Shown here piece by piece: positions 54,540 through 63,388 of a stretch of 64,000 bases of DNA. The first letter of the stretch is position 1. Each line of letters opens with the position of its first letter. Position numbers and translations under genes: made by a program. The stretch is from positions 131,501-195,500 of the forward strand of contig QUAH01000004.1 in the NCBI GenBank assembly GCA_003426165.1, given 5' to 3'. The notes under the pieces are model-generated. The model ran no database searches, was not told the DNA's origin, and was given only the letters and a program-made list of their open reading frames with translations. Origin of the DNA: Candidatus Saccharicenans subterraneus. GTDB lineage: Bacteria > Acidobacteriota > Aminicenantia > Aminicenantales > Saccharicenantaceae.

Positions 54540-57227
54540 ATGGAAGAACTGGAAACCCTGGATAAGATATTCAAGCCGCAGCGAATCGCCCTGGTCGGGG
54601 TCACCCCCAACCCCAAGAGCGTCGGCGGCAAGATCCTGTCCAACCTGATTACCGGAGGCTACCGCGGCGTGGTCTACCCGGTGAACCCCACGGTGGAAGC
54701 GGTCATGGGCATTCCCTGTTTTACCGGCGTGGCCAGCCTGCCCCGCACCCCCGACCTGGCAGTCATCTGCACTCCTGCTCCCCAGGTGCCCAGAATCGTG
54801 GCCGAATGCGGCCAGGCCGGAATCACGGGCATAATCATCATCTCGGCCGGCTTCCGTGAAACCGGGCCAGAAGGCCGGGCCCTGGAAGAGCAGATCCTGG
54901 CCGAGAAGAAAAAATACCCAGGAATGCGCATCCTGGGGCCCAACTGCCTGGGTGTCATCTCGCCCGGTCTCAACCTCAACGCCAGCTTTGCTGCTGACAT
55001 GCCGCTCAACGGGCACATTGCTTTTATTTCCCAGTCGGGAGCCCTGTGCACCTCCATTCTTGACTGGTCGCTGGAAGAAAAAATCGGCTTTTCCTATTTT
55101 GTGTCCATCGGCAATGCCCTGGATATAGACTTCGGCGACCTCATCGATTACTTCGGCGAGGACGAAAACACCAGGTCCATCCTGATGTACATAGAATCCA
55201 TCTCCAACCCCAGGCGCTTCATGTCGGCGGCCCGGGCCTACGCCCGGACCAAGCCCATCATCGCCTACAAGGCCGGCCGTTTCCCGGAATCGGCCGAGGC
55301 CGCCTCTTCCCACACCGGGGCCATGGCCGCCGAAGACGCCATCTACGAGGCTGCCTTCCAGCGGGCCGGGATGGCCAGGGTGTTTGAAATCGGCGAGATG
55401 TTCGACGTGGCCGAGCTGATCGGTCGCCACAAGATACCCAAGGGCCCGCGGCTGGCCATCGTCACCAACGCCGGTGGTCCCGGGGTCATGGCCTCCGACG
55501 CCCTGATCGAGGCCGGCGGCCGGCTGGCCGAGCTCAGCCTGCAGACCGTTGAATTCCTTGACCAGAACCTGCCCCCGGCCTGGTCGCACCGCAACCCGGT
55601 CGATGTCCTGGGAGACGCCAAGAGCAAGACCGTGGCCAAGGCTGTCAATGCCGTGCTCCAGGACGAGGGCGTGGATGCGGTTCTGCTGATCATAACTCCC
55701 CAGGCCATGACCAACCCGCCCGGAATCGCCAAGGAACTCATACCCATAGCCGCCGAAGCTAAAAAACCCGTCCTGGCCGCCTTCCTGGGCGGGCCCAGCA
55801 TGCGCGAGGGCAACCGCCTTCTCAACGAGGCCGGAATTCCCACCTACGGCACGCCGGAACAGGCGGTCCGGGCCTTCATGATCCTGGTTAACTATGCCCG
55901 AAACCTGGAAAACCTCTACGAAACGCCGCGGGAGATTTCGGTGGAATTTCCGGTGGAAAGGGAGAAAATCCGCGAGAAGGTGCTTCCCTGGCTGACCGAG
56001 GGGCCTGAAGTCCTGAGCGAAGAAACTTCCAAGAAAATCATCGATGCCTACGGCATTCCCACCACCCTGCCCCGCCTGGCCAGGACCAGTGAAGAGGCGG
56101 TCAAACTCAGCCGGGAAATCGGCTACCCCGTGGTTCTCAAAATCCACTCTCCAGACATCACCCACAAGACCGATGTCGGCGGTGTGGTCCTGGACCTCGA
56201 AGACGACCACATGGTGGAAGCCGCCTACGACCGGATGATGCACACGGTCAGAGAAAGGATGCCGGAGGCCCGGATTGAAGGCGTGGTCGTCCAGAAGATG
56301 GTCAAGGCCCGGGATGCCCTGGAAATGATCATCGGCAGCAAGAAGGACCCGACCTTCGGCGCGGTGATCATGGTCGGGCTGGGCGGAACGGCGGCCGAAG
56401 TCCTCAAGGACCGGTCCATCTGCTTTCCGCCGCTCAACGAGCGCCTGGCCCGGAGGGCCCTGGAGCAGCTCAAGAGCTGGCCGCTGCTCAGGGGTTACCG
56501 CGGGAGGCCTCCGGCCAACATCGACCGGCTGATTGAAATCATCATCAGGTTTTCTTACCTGGTGGCCGATTACCCGGAAATCAAGGAAATCGACATCAAC
56601 CCGCTCCTGGTCAGCCCGGAAGAGGTGGTGGCCCTGGATGCCCGGATAATCGCCGACCGGACCGTGGCGCCGGAACTGGTTCAGCCCTACCAGCACCTGG
56701 TGCTCCGGCCCTACCCGGAGGAGTTCATCAGGAAGGCCAGGATGCGCGACGGCACCGAAATCACTCTCCGGCCAATCCGCCCCGAAGACGAACCGCTCTG
56801 GTTTGAGCTTCTCGGGAGCTGTTCCAGGGAAACCATCTACTCGCGCTTCCGCTACTTCTTCTTCTGGCAGTCGCACGAGGTGGCTTCCCGCTATTGCTAC
56901 ATCGATTACGACCGGGAGATGGCCATCGTGGCCGAGCTCCAGGATGGCCAGAAACGCCGCATCCTGGGTGTCGGCCGCCTGACCGCCGACCCGACCCGGA
57001 CGGTGGCCGAGTACGCGGTCCTGGTCCAGGACGACTGGCAGAACCGGGGACTGGGCGGAATCCTCACCGATTACTGCACCGAAATCGCCCGGGCCTGGGG
57101 GGTCAAAAAGATTATCGCCTACACCACGACCGATAATCCCCGGATGATTGCCGTTTTCAAGAAGCGCGATTTCGAAATCCGCCAGGACCCGCAATCCACC
57201 CTGGTGGAAATCCAGAAAGCCCTTTAG
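54540..57227 (+). CDS. ADP-forming acyl-CoA synthetase fused to a GNAT domain
   Basis: 895 residues. Domain order: CoA-binding Rossmann (about 1-130; IFKPQRIALVGVTPNPKSVG, ILGPNCLGVI), succinyl-CoA-ligase-like (about 150-300) with SSHTGAMAAEDAIYEAAF, a second ligase part (about 300-450), ATP-grasp (about 480-700: GYPVVLKIHSPDITHKTDVGG, GLGGTAAEVLKD, DINPLLV), and GNAT (about 735-895: EITLRPIRPEDEPLWFELL, DDWQNRGLGGILTDY). The phosphate-carrying histidine of ADP-forming acetyl-CoA synthetases is present (His258). The Salmonella-type protein acetyltransferase Pat has the same layout but its synthetase half is reported inactive. This protein could both conserve ATP from acyl-CoA and acetylate lysines. 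Confidence 0.9.
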   Translation: MEELETLDKIFKPQRIALVGVTPNPKSVGGKILSNLITGGYRGVVYPVNPTVEAVMGIPCFTGVASLPRTPDLAVICTPAPQVPRIVAECGQAGITGIIIISAGFRETGPEGRALEEQILAEKKKYPGMRILGPNCLGVISPGLNLNASFAADMPLNGHIAFISQSGALCTSILDWSLEEKIGFSYFVSIGNALDIDFGDLIDYFGEDENTRSILMYIESISNPRRFMSAARAYARTKPIIAYKAGRFPESAEAASSHTGAMAAEDAIYEAAFQRAGMARVFEIGEMFDVAELIGRHKIPKGPRLAIVTNAGGPGVMASDALIEAGGRLAELSLQTVEFLDQNLPPAWSHRNPVDVLGDAKSKTVAKAVNAVLQDEGVDAVLLIITPQAMTNPPGIAKELIPIAAEAKKPVLAAFLGGPSMREGNRLLNEAGIPTYGTPEQAVRAFMILVNYARNLENLYETPREISVEFPVEREKIREKVLPWLTEGPEVLSEETSKKIIDAYGIPTTLPRLARTSEEAVKLSREIGYPVVLKIHSPDITHKTDVGGVVLDLEDDHMVEAAYDRMMHTVRERMPEARIEGVVVQKMVKARDALEMIIGSKKDPTFGAVIMVGLGGTAAEVLKDRSICFPPLNERLARRALEQLKSWPLLRGYRGRPPANIDRLIEIIIRFSYLVADYPEIKEIDINPLLVSPEEVVALDARIIADRTVAPELVQPYQHLVLRPYPEEFIRKARMRDGTEITLRPIRPEDEPLWFELLGSCSRETIYSRFRYFFFWQSHEVASRYCYIDYDREMAIVAELQDGQKRRILGVGRLTADPTRTVAEYAVLVQDDWQNRGLGGILTDYCTEIARAWGVKKIIAYTTTDNPRMIAVFKKRDFEIRQDPQSTLVEIQKAL

Positions 57228-57255
57228 GAAGCGCGACTCTCCCGGCCGCAGAGCA

Positions 57256-57284
57256 TGGACTGCGCCACGGCAATTTGCTATAAA
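57256..57284 (+). promoter_or_regulatory. Putative promoter of the porin gene
   Basis: TGGACT (57256-57261), 17-bp spacer, TATAAA (57279-57284). The start point near 57291 is about 4 nt before the ATG, again almost leaderless. Confidence 0.4.
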
Positions 57285-57294
57285 TACAAGCATT

Positions 57295-58560
57295 ATGGGT
57301 AAGACAAATTCGAATAAATCAATTAGTCCGAAAGTCGCGGTAATTCTATGCCTCTTTTTTTTCATGCTGGACGCTTCAGGCCTGCGGGCCCAGGGCAGAG
57401 ATGATGATAAGATTACCCTGAGCCTCAGCGGTTTCATCAAGACCGATGTCCTGTATGATACCCGCCAGACCACGAGCATCAGGGAAGGGCATTTTCTCCT
57501 TTACCCCAAGGACCGGGCGCTGGATCCCGAGGGAAACGACCTTAATGCCCAGGACACCTTTCACATCCTGTCCATCCAGACCAGGCTGGCCCTGAAGATA
57601 ACCGGACCAAAGGCCCTCGGCGCCAGGCCCACCGGGTATATCGAGGGAGAATTCTTCGGCCATTCTGAGGCGGACATCAACGGCTTCAGGCTGAGGCATG
57701 CCTACCTGAAGCTGAACTGGGAAAAAGCCGAGCTGATAGTGGGGCAGTTCTGGCACCCGATGTTTATAACCGAGAGTTTTCCCGAAGTCGTGTCCTTCAA
57801 CACCGGCGCTCCCTTCGAACCTTTCTCGCGGGCCCCACAGGTTCGCTTCACCTGGACGGAAAAGAAGCTTTCGTTATCTTTAACCGCGCTTTCCCAGCGA
57901 GACTTTGCCTCAACCGGCCCGGACGGAGTGAGCACTGTCTATTTTCGAAACGCCGCTTTTCCCGAACTGGACTTCAAGGCCGCCTGCGCCGGCAGGGATT
58001 TCCTGGTGGGAGCCGGTGTAAACTCGCTCCGGCTTGTTCCGCGCCTGGCCACTTCAACCGGCTATGAATCCGGCGAATCGGTGACCTCAAGCGCGGCTTA
58101 CGTTTTCGGGCGATATAAGACCCGGCCGCTGACCATCAAGGCCCAGGCCGTCTACGGCGGAAATCTCCATCACCTGACCATGCTCGGGGGCTATGCCGTC
58201 ACGGAAATCGGAGACCCGCCGACACTCAGATGGCAGTACACTCCGGTTAACACCGGCTCGGCCTGGATAGAGCTTCAGACCAATGGGAGTAAGTGGCAGG
58301 CTGGGATTTTCGGCGGCTACAGCAAGAACTACGGCGCGCGCCAGGACATCGTCGGCTCAATTTACAGCCGCGGCGATACCATAGATCATCTCTTCCGCCT
58401 CGCCCCGCGAGTTATCTTTAATGCCGGGAAGGTGCGCCTGGCCCAGGAAATCGAGCTGACCTCGGCCGCTTATGGCCCGCGCGACGTGCGGGGACGGGTC
58501 AGTCCCGAGCGAACCGTGACCAACCTGCGCCTGCTCCTGGCCGCCTATTACTTTTTCTGA
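57295..58560 (+). CDS. Porin-like outer-membrane beta-barrel protein
   Basis: 421 residues from ATG 57295. The track start (57148) lies inside the preceding gene. Signal peptide VAVILCLFFFMLDASGLRAQ. The mature part is amphipathic strands with short turns, resembling general porin-type barrels: ITLSLSGFIKTDVLYDTRQT at the N-terminus, GQFWHPMFITESFPEV, and a last strand LRLLLAAYYFF with terminal Phe, as expected for BAM recognition. Substrate unknown. It follows the acyl-CoA synthetase by 67 nt but has its own promoter-like sequence. Confidence 0.72.
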   Translation: MGKTNSNKSISPKVAVILCLFFFMLDASGLRAQGRDDDKITLSLSGFIKTDVLYDTRQTTSIREGHFLLYPKDRALDPEGNDLNAQDTFHILSIQTRLALKITGPKALGARPTGYIEGEFFGHSEADINGFRLRHAYLKLNWEKAELIVGQFWHPMFITESFPEVVSFNTGAPFEPFSRAPQVRFTWTEKKLSLSLTALSQRDFASTGPDGVSTVYFRNAAFPELDFKAACAGRDFLVGAGVNSLRLVPRLATSTGYESGESVTSSAAYVFGRYKTRPLTIKAQAVYGGNLHHLTMLGGYAVTEIGDPPTLRWQYTPVNTGSAWIELQTNGSKWQAGIFGGYSKNYGARQDIVGSIYSRGDTIDHLFRLAPRVIFNAGKVRLAQEIELTSAAYGPRDVRGRVSPERTVTNLRLLLAAYYFF

Positions 58561-58661
58561 AGTGTGGCCATTCCCTGTTATTTCCCCGCGCAGGTAGTCC
58601 TGATAGCCAATCAAAGACCCGGGCCCTTCCCTGCTGAAGACGATGTCATTGTCGAAGGCCG

Positions 58662-59528
58662 TCAGATAACCTTAATACGCCTTACGATATCCAGAAAAAA
58701 TTCTCGTGACCAGACTTCCAAGGCAGCCGGATTGCTGACGAAGGGCTCCACCTCCCTCTTTATTTGCTCCACATCCACCGATTTTACCCTGCCAATCAGC
58801 AATTCTCGAAAAGTGCTCTCGTCCAGGGGACTTGATCCCTTCCAGTGACCGGTCTGGCGCATCCTCTGCTCTAAATGCGATAATCTCAACTCTGGGTGAT
58901 GAGCGGTAAACCAGACCAGGTCATACCAGTCCCGGCCCTTGAGCCGGCTTTTCCATTGACGGCAGAGAACCGCGTGCATCTTGCCCGCGAACATGTCCGG
59001 CAGGGTAAAGGTCCTTACGGAAAACGGAATCGGTTTTAGAAGATAACGCATCTCAGTTGAGAATCCGGGCGGCGGGGTCACGTCGACCTCGAGCTTAATT
59101 TTTAGCACCTGGTTAGGCGGGATCTGCTTAACAAGTTCAGGCTTAATTCCCACAGAGATCATCTGCTCACGGGTATCGGTTTTAAGAAAGGCCGACTGAA
59201 CGGTTGTTTTCTCCTTTTTTGTTTTGCTTTCAACTTCAACAGAAAACCCAAAGGAAAGCAGCTCCCGCTTCAGGGCCTGGCCATAATCGGCCAGGCAGAA
59301 AGCCGGGTCCGCCTCGAGGAGGGAGAAATCCAGGTCCTCGGAAAACCGGTCGATCCCATAAATTATCCTCAGGGCCGATCCCCCATAAAACGCGGCCCTT
59401 TCAAAAAACTTGCTTCTCCACAGCCCGAGAAGGGCCACCTGTTGAATTATTTCGCGCAAGGCCCAGAGCGAATCGCCCGGGGATTTAATTTCATATTCCC
59501 CCAGCATTTGCCTGACGGCTTCATTCAT
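58662..59528 (-). CDS. abiEii: AbiEii-type nucleotidyltransferase toxin
   Basis: 288 residues, full length for the AbiEii/AbiGii group. Nucleotidyltransferase motifs: FYGGSALRIIYGIDRFSEDLDFSL (GGSxLR...DxDF), later LKIKLEVDVTPP (third acidic residue) and FAGKMHAVLCRQWKSRLKGRDWYDL. Known AbiEii toxins are nucleotidyltransferases that act on tRNA or other targets in type IV toxin-antitoxin systems and phage abortive infection. It follows abiEi by 1 nt. Intact, so probably functional. Confidence 0.93.
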   Translation of the reverse strand: MNEAVRQMLGEYEIKSPGDSLWALREIIQQVALLGLWRSKFFERAAFYGGSALRIIYGIDRFSEDLDFSLLEADPAFCLADYGQALKRELLSFGFSVEVESKTKKEKTTVQSAFLKTDTREQMISVGIKPELVKQIPPNQVLKIKLEVDVTPPPGFSTEMRYLLKPIPFSVRTFTLPDMFAGKMHAVLCRQWKSRLKGRDWYDLVWFTAHHPELRLSHLEQRMRQTGHWKGSSPLDESTFRELLIGRVKSVDVEQIKREVEPFVSNPAALEVWSREFFLDIVRRIKVI

Positions 59529-59529
59529 T

Positions 59530-60183
59530 TTATTTCTCCCGGTTCGCGGCCAGTTTTTTTACCATGGCAGCCAGGTACCTAAGCTTGCGGGAACGATACC
59601 CGGCGGCAAATTCTTCAAGTTTGGCCACTGAGAAAGAACGCAGCGCCTCCAGATCTATTCTCAAATCTTCCTCGAGAAAACGAGCGACTTCCCTGGTTGA
59701 ATTGAAGGCGAGCCCGCGCAGGGAAGCGACCTTATCAGCCAGGGCCTTCTCGGGAATGGCAATTAGATAGGCCTGGTTATTATCGGCCTCAACCCTGGTC
59801 AGGCCATTTATGTAAGCACCATGCGGTATCTGTCTGTAAGTGAAAAGACCAACCGGCGTGGCAAATCGGCGAGACCGATTGGGGGTAACCGAGGTCAGGA
59901 CTTCAACCTTTTCCGGTATGAGGCCGTAATAGGCCAGGGCATAATCAAGAGAGAGATAGGATGGGCCATATATAAGGTTGGCCAGCAGTTCCCTGGAATA
60001 GGCATGCTTACGATACTTTTCGCCAAATACGTAAAGCCCCTTCTTAACCCTTATAATTATCCCGCTCCTCAGCAGTTCTGTAATCTTATCCCTGGGAGAT
60101 GACAGGCTGCCGAGCGTACTGGTTAGAGTCTGGTAGTCAAATATTTCAGTCTGAATTCGGCTTCGCAGCTCAAGCGCGTTCAT
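59530..60183 (-). CDS. abiEi: AbiEi-type antitoxin and autorepressor
   Basis: 217 residues. N-terminal winged-helix region (FDYQTLTSTLGSLSSPRDKITELLRSGIIIRVKKGLYVFG) typical of AbiEi, then the middle domain with GPSYLSLDYALAYYGLIPE and ALADKVASLRGL. AbiEi binds inverted repeats in its promoter and represses the operon (known for the streptococcal system); here a perfect 14-bp dyad lies 7 nt upstream of the ATG. It neutralises AbiEii without the two binding each other. Confidence 0.92.
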   Translation of the reverse strand: MNALELRSRIQTEIFDYQTLTSTLGSLSSPRDKITELLRSGIIIRVKKGLYVFGEKYRKHAYSRELLANLIYGPSYLSLDYALAYYGLIPEKVEVLTSVTPNRSRRFATPVGLFTYRQIPHGAYINGLTRVEADNNQAYLIAIPEKALADKVASLRGLAFNSTREVARFLEEDLRIDLEALRSFSVAKLEEFAAGYRSRKLRYLAAMVKKLAANREK

Positions 60184-60189
60184 GTTTCT

Positions 60190-60224
60190 GCATAGTATGT
60201 CGACTATTTATCGACATACTATGC
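60190..60224 (-). promoter_or_regulatory. Operator dyad of the abiE operon
   Basis: GCATAGTATGTCGA-CTATTTA-TCGACATACTATGC: perfect 14-bp arms, 7-bp spacer. It covers the -10 box and the transcription start, so binding would block transcription. Confidence 0.75.
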
Positions 60225-60244
60225 TTATTTATGCAATTTGTCAA
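60216..60244 (-). promoter_or_regulatory. Promoter of the abiE operon
   Basis: Minus-strand TTGACA (60239-60244), 17-bp spacer, TAGTAT (60216-60221). The -10 lies in the right arm of the operator. Leader about 26 nt. Confidence 0.65.
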
Positions 60245-60265
60245 GCACGATTATATTGTTCTGGC

Positions 60266-60550
60266 CTATTTATTCTGGCTTAAAATTGCCGGCCCTTCCT
60301 GTACATCTTTCAGGGCCACTGACGGCGATAAAAAGCGCCAGCAAGCATATTTAGTTGTTATATCCAGAACCACCCGGGTGGAGTTAACCTGGTCGGTGGT
60401 GTAGTAGTAATACTTGCCCGAAGCCGGCTGGTACTCAGCCACCATCTTCGCCCCTATGTAGACATACTCACGCAGGCAATTCCCATATCCATCATGCCAA
60501 GCAAGCAATTGCCCATCTTCATCATAAGGCAACCTGGTAACATTAATTTT
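60266..60550 (-). pseudogene. RHS/YD-repeat protein remnant
   Basis: The minus-strand frame reads NVTRLPYDEDGQLLAWHDGY, YVYIGAKMVAEYQPASGKYY and YTTDQVNSTRVVLD, the typical RHS core. Full RHS proteins run on for hundreds of residues each side; here the similarity begins about 60550 and ends about 60355, then unrelated codons lead to a stop at 60266. No start codon with a ribosome site. It is a leftover of an RHS toxin gene, now between abiE and small membrane genes. Confidence 0.72.
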
Positions 60551-60587
60551 AAGCTACTCTAACATTGATTAAAATATCAAGAGGCCA

Positions 60588-61081
60588 TCACTGCAACTCG
60601 TTTTTTAGACGAATTAATCTCCTGGCCAGGCGCCAGTCTAAATAAATGTATAGAATCACCATTGCGGTTAATACAGGATAAGCAATATAAATGTTTCCGC
60701 TTTCCTCATACTTGAACCTGAAAAAATACGCAACGACTACCCCTAAAAAATGATAAACAAGAGTAAAAACAGGAAAGCGTTTATTCTTCTTTGCCAGCCT
60801 GGAATTAATACCACCAGGCTAATTAGATAAATTAGCATTAACGCCCCAACGAAAAGAATATAGACGATCGAATAGATAAATAAAAAATCTATATTTATGA
60901 TTCTCCCCAGATAGGGCGTTAGAAAGAAAAGGAAACTACCCCAGGAAAAGAAAATACTCATGGGGACAGCTGAACCAGACGAATCCATCATGAAAGCGAG
61001 TGATAAAAAATAGCCCAGAGAAAAATAAACCAAGAAGCATAAAAGCCGACTTAACCAATAACTTGATAATTTATCTTTCAT
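60588..61081 (-). pseudogene. Small membrane protein gene interrupted by a frameshift
   Basis: The track shows only 60743..61087. Continuing in another frame from about 60815 gives GINSRLAKKNKRFPVFTLVY and a further membrane helix (IYIAYPVLTAMVILYIYLD), ending at 60588. This second part aligns with the neighbour's NTKQARRGKAKFPVNVFLIH, so both frames come from one gene of about 164 codons. A single-base shift near 60800-60815, where the frames meet, is needed. Four transmembrane helices in total. The preferred start is the ATG at 61081, with ggggg upstream. Could also be a sequencing error. Confidence 0.65.
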
Positions 61082-61158
61082 TATCATCCCCCGAATAAAT
61101 CATAATCCGCGGAATGCACCACATCGCCCAGGGCTTTCAACTTTGACCTCGCCAAATG

Positions 61159-61695
61159 CTACTTTAACCAGTTATTTAAATCCTCCGCTAAGACGTTAAG
61201 GTTCTTTTGTGCTTCTTTTTTCGCGAGCAAAAAATCGAGAAAAAGATACACGGAGACAACAACTGCGCCGATAATAGCGATCGCGGCAGAAAAATTATCA
61301 ATTCCCATGGGAGCTAATAGGCTGAGACCCACACCCGCAAAGTGAATCAAAAAAACATTCACCGGAAATTTGGCCTTCCCCCGCCTGGCCTGTTTCGTAT
61401 TAATATTGATAACAATGGCATAATAAATCAAGCCTAAAACCGCAAGAGAAGCAACAAAAAAGGTCCAGGATATTTTTGAATATATATTCCCTTTTATCAG
61501 CTGAGAGAATGCCATCCCTGTTAAGAGTAACAACTTGGTAGCCACGCTTGCCCAAGAAAAAACCACATCTGCCGGTAGAATTGAGTACCCTAAGAATCCC
61601 CCATAAGATATCAGCAGAGATACGGAAACAATAATTAAATACAGACTTATTCTCGCTAAGAAAACACCCCGAAGGCAAAGAAATTGCCTTATCAT
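61159..61695 (-). CDS. Small four-helix membrane protein, paralogue of the frameshifted neighbour
   Basis: 178 residues, four or five transmembrane helices: LYLIIVSVSLLISYGGFLG, VATKLLLLTGMAFSQL, ISWTFFVASLAVLGLIYYAI, AAIAIIGAVVVSVYLFLDFL, with a basic loop NTKQARRGKAKF. No family recognised. AT-rich like the RHS remnant. Two tandem paralogues next to an RHS remnant suggest immunity proteins for an RHS effector (inference only). Confidence 0.6.
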   Translation of the reverse strand: MIRQFLCLRGVFLARISLYLIIVSVSLLISYGGFLGYSILPADVVFSWASVATKLLLLTGMAFSQLIKGNIYSKISWTFFVASLAVLGLIYYAIVININTKQARRGKAKFPVNVFLIHFAGVGLSLLAPMGIDNFSAAIAIIGAVVVSVYLFLDFLLAKKEAQKNLNVLAEDLNNWLK

Positions 61696-61790
61696 CTTAT
61701 ATAATTAAAAAGTGATCACCCGCCCTTAGCGCCCTGCTCATCGCAGGATATTTTCAACTGTCAATTCAACAGTAATGCTATCCGGAATAC

Positions 61791-63038
61791 TTACATCCCG
61801 TATTTTTCTATGATTTCCTGCTTGGTCTTGTGGAGGATGTCGAACTTCTTCCCGACCTTGATGAAGGCCTCCAGGGCCCTGTCCAGGTGGTGGATCTCGT
61901 GGGCTGCGGAAATCTGGGTTCTGATCCTGGCCTGGCCCTGGGGAACAACCGGGAAGAAGAAGCCGATGGCATAAATGCCTTCCTCGTAGAGAGCCTTGGA
62001 GAATTCCTGGGCCAGCCTGGCGTTGAACAGCATGACCGGGACAATCGGGGTATCGCCTTCCTTCAGGATGAAGCCGGCTTCCTTCAGGCCCTTTCTCCAG
62101 TACTCGGTGTTCTTCTCCAGCTTGTCGCGGCGCTCGGTGGTGGCCGAGAGAATCTCCAGCACCTTGAGGATGCCCACGATTATGACCGGGGCGATGGTGT
62201 TGGAGAACAGGTACGGCCGGGCCCGCTGCCGGCACATCTCCACGATTTCCCGCCTTCCGGACACGCAGCCGCCCGTGGCCCCGCCGAGGGCCTTACCGAA
62301 GGTGGTGGTGATGATGTCAATCTTGCCCATGACCCCGTACTTCTCGTGGGTCCCCCGCCCCGTTTTCCCGATGAAACCGGAGGCGTGGGAATCGTCAACC
62401 AGGAGCATGGCGTTGTACTTTTCGCAGAGCTCGACCATCTGGTCCAGCTTGGCCGTATCACCGTCCATAGAGAAAACGCCGTCGGTCACCACCAGCCGCA
62501 GCCTCTTGTCCTGGTACATCTTGAGCTTTTCCTCGAGGTGGGTCATGTCGGAATGCTTGAAAGTATCGTGCATGGCGCTGCACAGCCTGATGCCGTCGAT
62601 CAGCGAGGCATGAACCAGGCGGTCGGAGATGATGACATCATCCTTGGTCAGGATGGCCTCGAACACCCCGGCGTTGGCATCCATGCAGGACGGGAAGAGG
62701 ATGGTGTCTTCCGTACCCAGGAACTCGGTCATCTTCCTTTCCAGCTCCTTGTGGATGTCCTGGGTGCCGCAGATAAAGCGCACCGAGGACATTCCGAAGC
62801 CCCGGGTTTCCAGCCCCTCGTGGGCGGCCTTGATCACCTCGGGATGGCTGGACAGGCCGAGGTAATTGTTGGCGCACATGTTGATGACCTTCTTCAGCGA
62901 AGAACCGGCCGGAAATTCCACCTCGATGTCGGCCGATTGCGGCGAATGAATGAACCTTTCTTCCTTGAACAGCCCGCCCTCCTGCAGGGCCTTGAGCTGG
63001 GCCTGGTATAATTCCCGCACGCTATCTGGAAAAGCCAT
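61791..63038 (-). CDS. kbl: Alpha-oxoamine synthase, Kbl (2-amino-3-ketobutyrate CoA ligase)-like
   Basis: 415 residues, fold-type I PLP enzyme. Very close to E. coli Kbl across its length: GLFKEERFIHSPQSADIEVE, MCANNYLGL, GFGMSSVRFICGTQDIHKELE, VVTDGVFSMDGD, LLVDDSHASGFIG, PLP-lysine loop TTTFGKALGGATGG, QARIRTQISAAH. Kbl makes or cleaves 2-amino-3-oxobutyrate with acetyl-CoA and glycine. Yet downstream-facing neighbours (upstream in the operon) are an acyl carrier protein and an acyl-CoA synthetase, so long-chain acyl use (serine palmitoyltransferase-like) is an alternative. Tdh is not in the window. Operon gap to acp 56 nt. Confidence 0.88.
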   Translation of the reverse strand: MAFPDSVRELYQAQLKALQEGGLFKEERFIHSPQSADIEVEFPAGSSLKKVINMCANNYLGLSSHPEVIKAAHEGLETRGFGMSSVRFICGTQDIHKELERKMTEFLGTEDTILFPSCMDANAGVFEAILTKDDVIISDRLVHASLIDGIRLCSAMHDTFKHSDMTHLEEKLKMYQDKRLRLVVTDGVFSMDGDTAKLDQMVELCEKYNAMLLVDDSHASGFIGKTGRGTHEKYGVMGKIDIITTTFGKALGGATGGCVSGRREIVEMCRQRARPYLFSNTIAPVIIVGILKVLEILSATTERRDKLEKNTEYWRKGLKEAGFILKEGDTPIVPVMLFNARLAQEFSKALYEEGIYAIGFFFPVVPQGQARIRTQISAAHEIHHLDRALEAFIKVGKKFDILHKTKQEIIEKYGM

Positions 63039-63094
63039 GGTTTCCTCCTTTGGCTCTATGAATACCCGCCGGTTATCTTAAGTCCGACGGCAAC

Positions 63095-63343
63095 TCAAGC
63101 CTTTACGAACCGCCTGACCAGGTCGGCAATCTTGTTGACCGAGTCAAAGGCCTCGGGCGTGGCCTGGTCGTCGGGAATCTGGATGTTGTACCTGTTCTCC
63201 AGGAACCTCTTCAGCGAGACCATGGAGAATGAATCCACGATGCCGCCTGAAATGAGCGGGGTATCGTAGTCGATGGGGTCGCTGTCCGGCTCCAGGTACT
63301 CGTTGATGACGTAATTCTTGATGATTTCCTTTAAGTCGTCCAT
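63095..63343 (-). CDS. Acyl carrier protein
   Basis: 82 residues, acidic, helical. The 4'-phosphopantetheine site is GGIVDSFSM (Ser38, with the D-S pair). It differs from AcpP, where the motif reads GADSLDTVE, so it is a specialised carrier. Its position between an acyl-activating enzyme and an alpha-oxoamine synthase indicates a dedicated pathway. The operon gap to the synthetase gene is 45 nt. Confidence 0.88.
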   Translation of the reverse strand: MDDLKEIIKNYVINEYLEPDSDPIDYDTPLISGGIVDSFSMVSLKRFLENRYNIQIPDDQATPEAFDSVNKIADLVRRFVKA

Positions 63344-63388
63344 AGCTTACTCCTTTTTCTATTTTATTCTAATAAATTTTTCAAGTCC

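Noticed and set aside
54501-57479. 992-aa minus-strand ORF opposite the acyl-CoA synthetase gene
   Set aside because: Long antisense frames are common here because GC-rich third positions remove stops. The translation is His/Gly/Asp-rich without domains, while the plus strand has a full enzyme.
61830-63011. 393-aa plus-strand ORF opposite kbl
   Set aside because: Shadow; the minus-strand product matches Kbl throughout.
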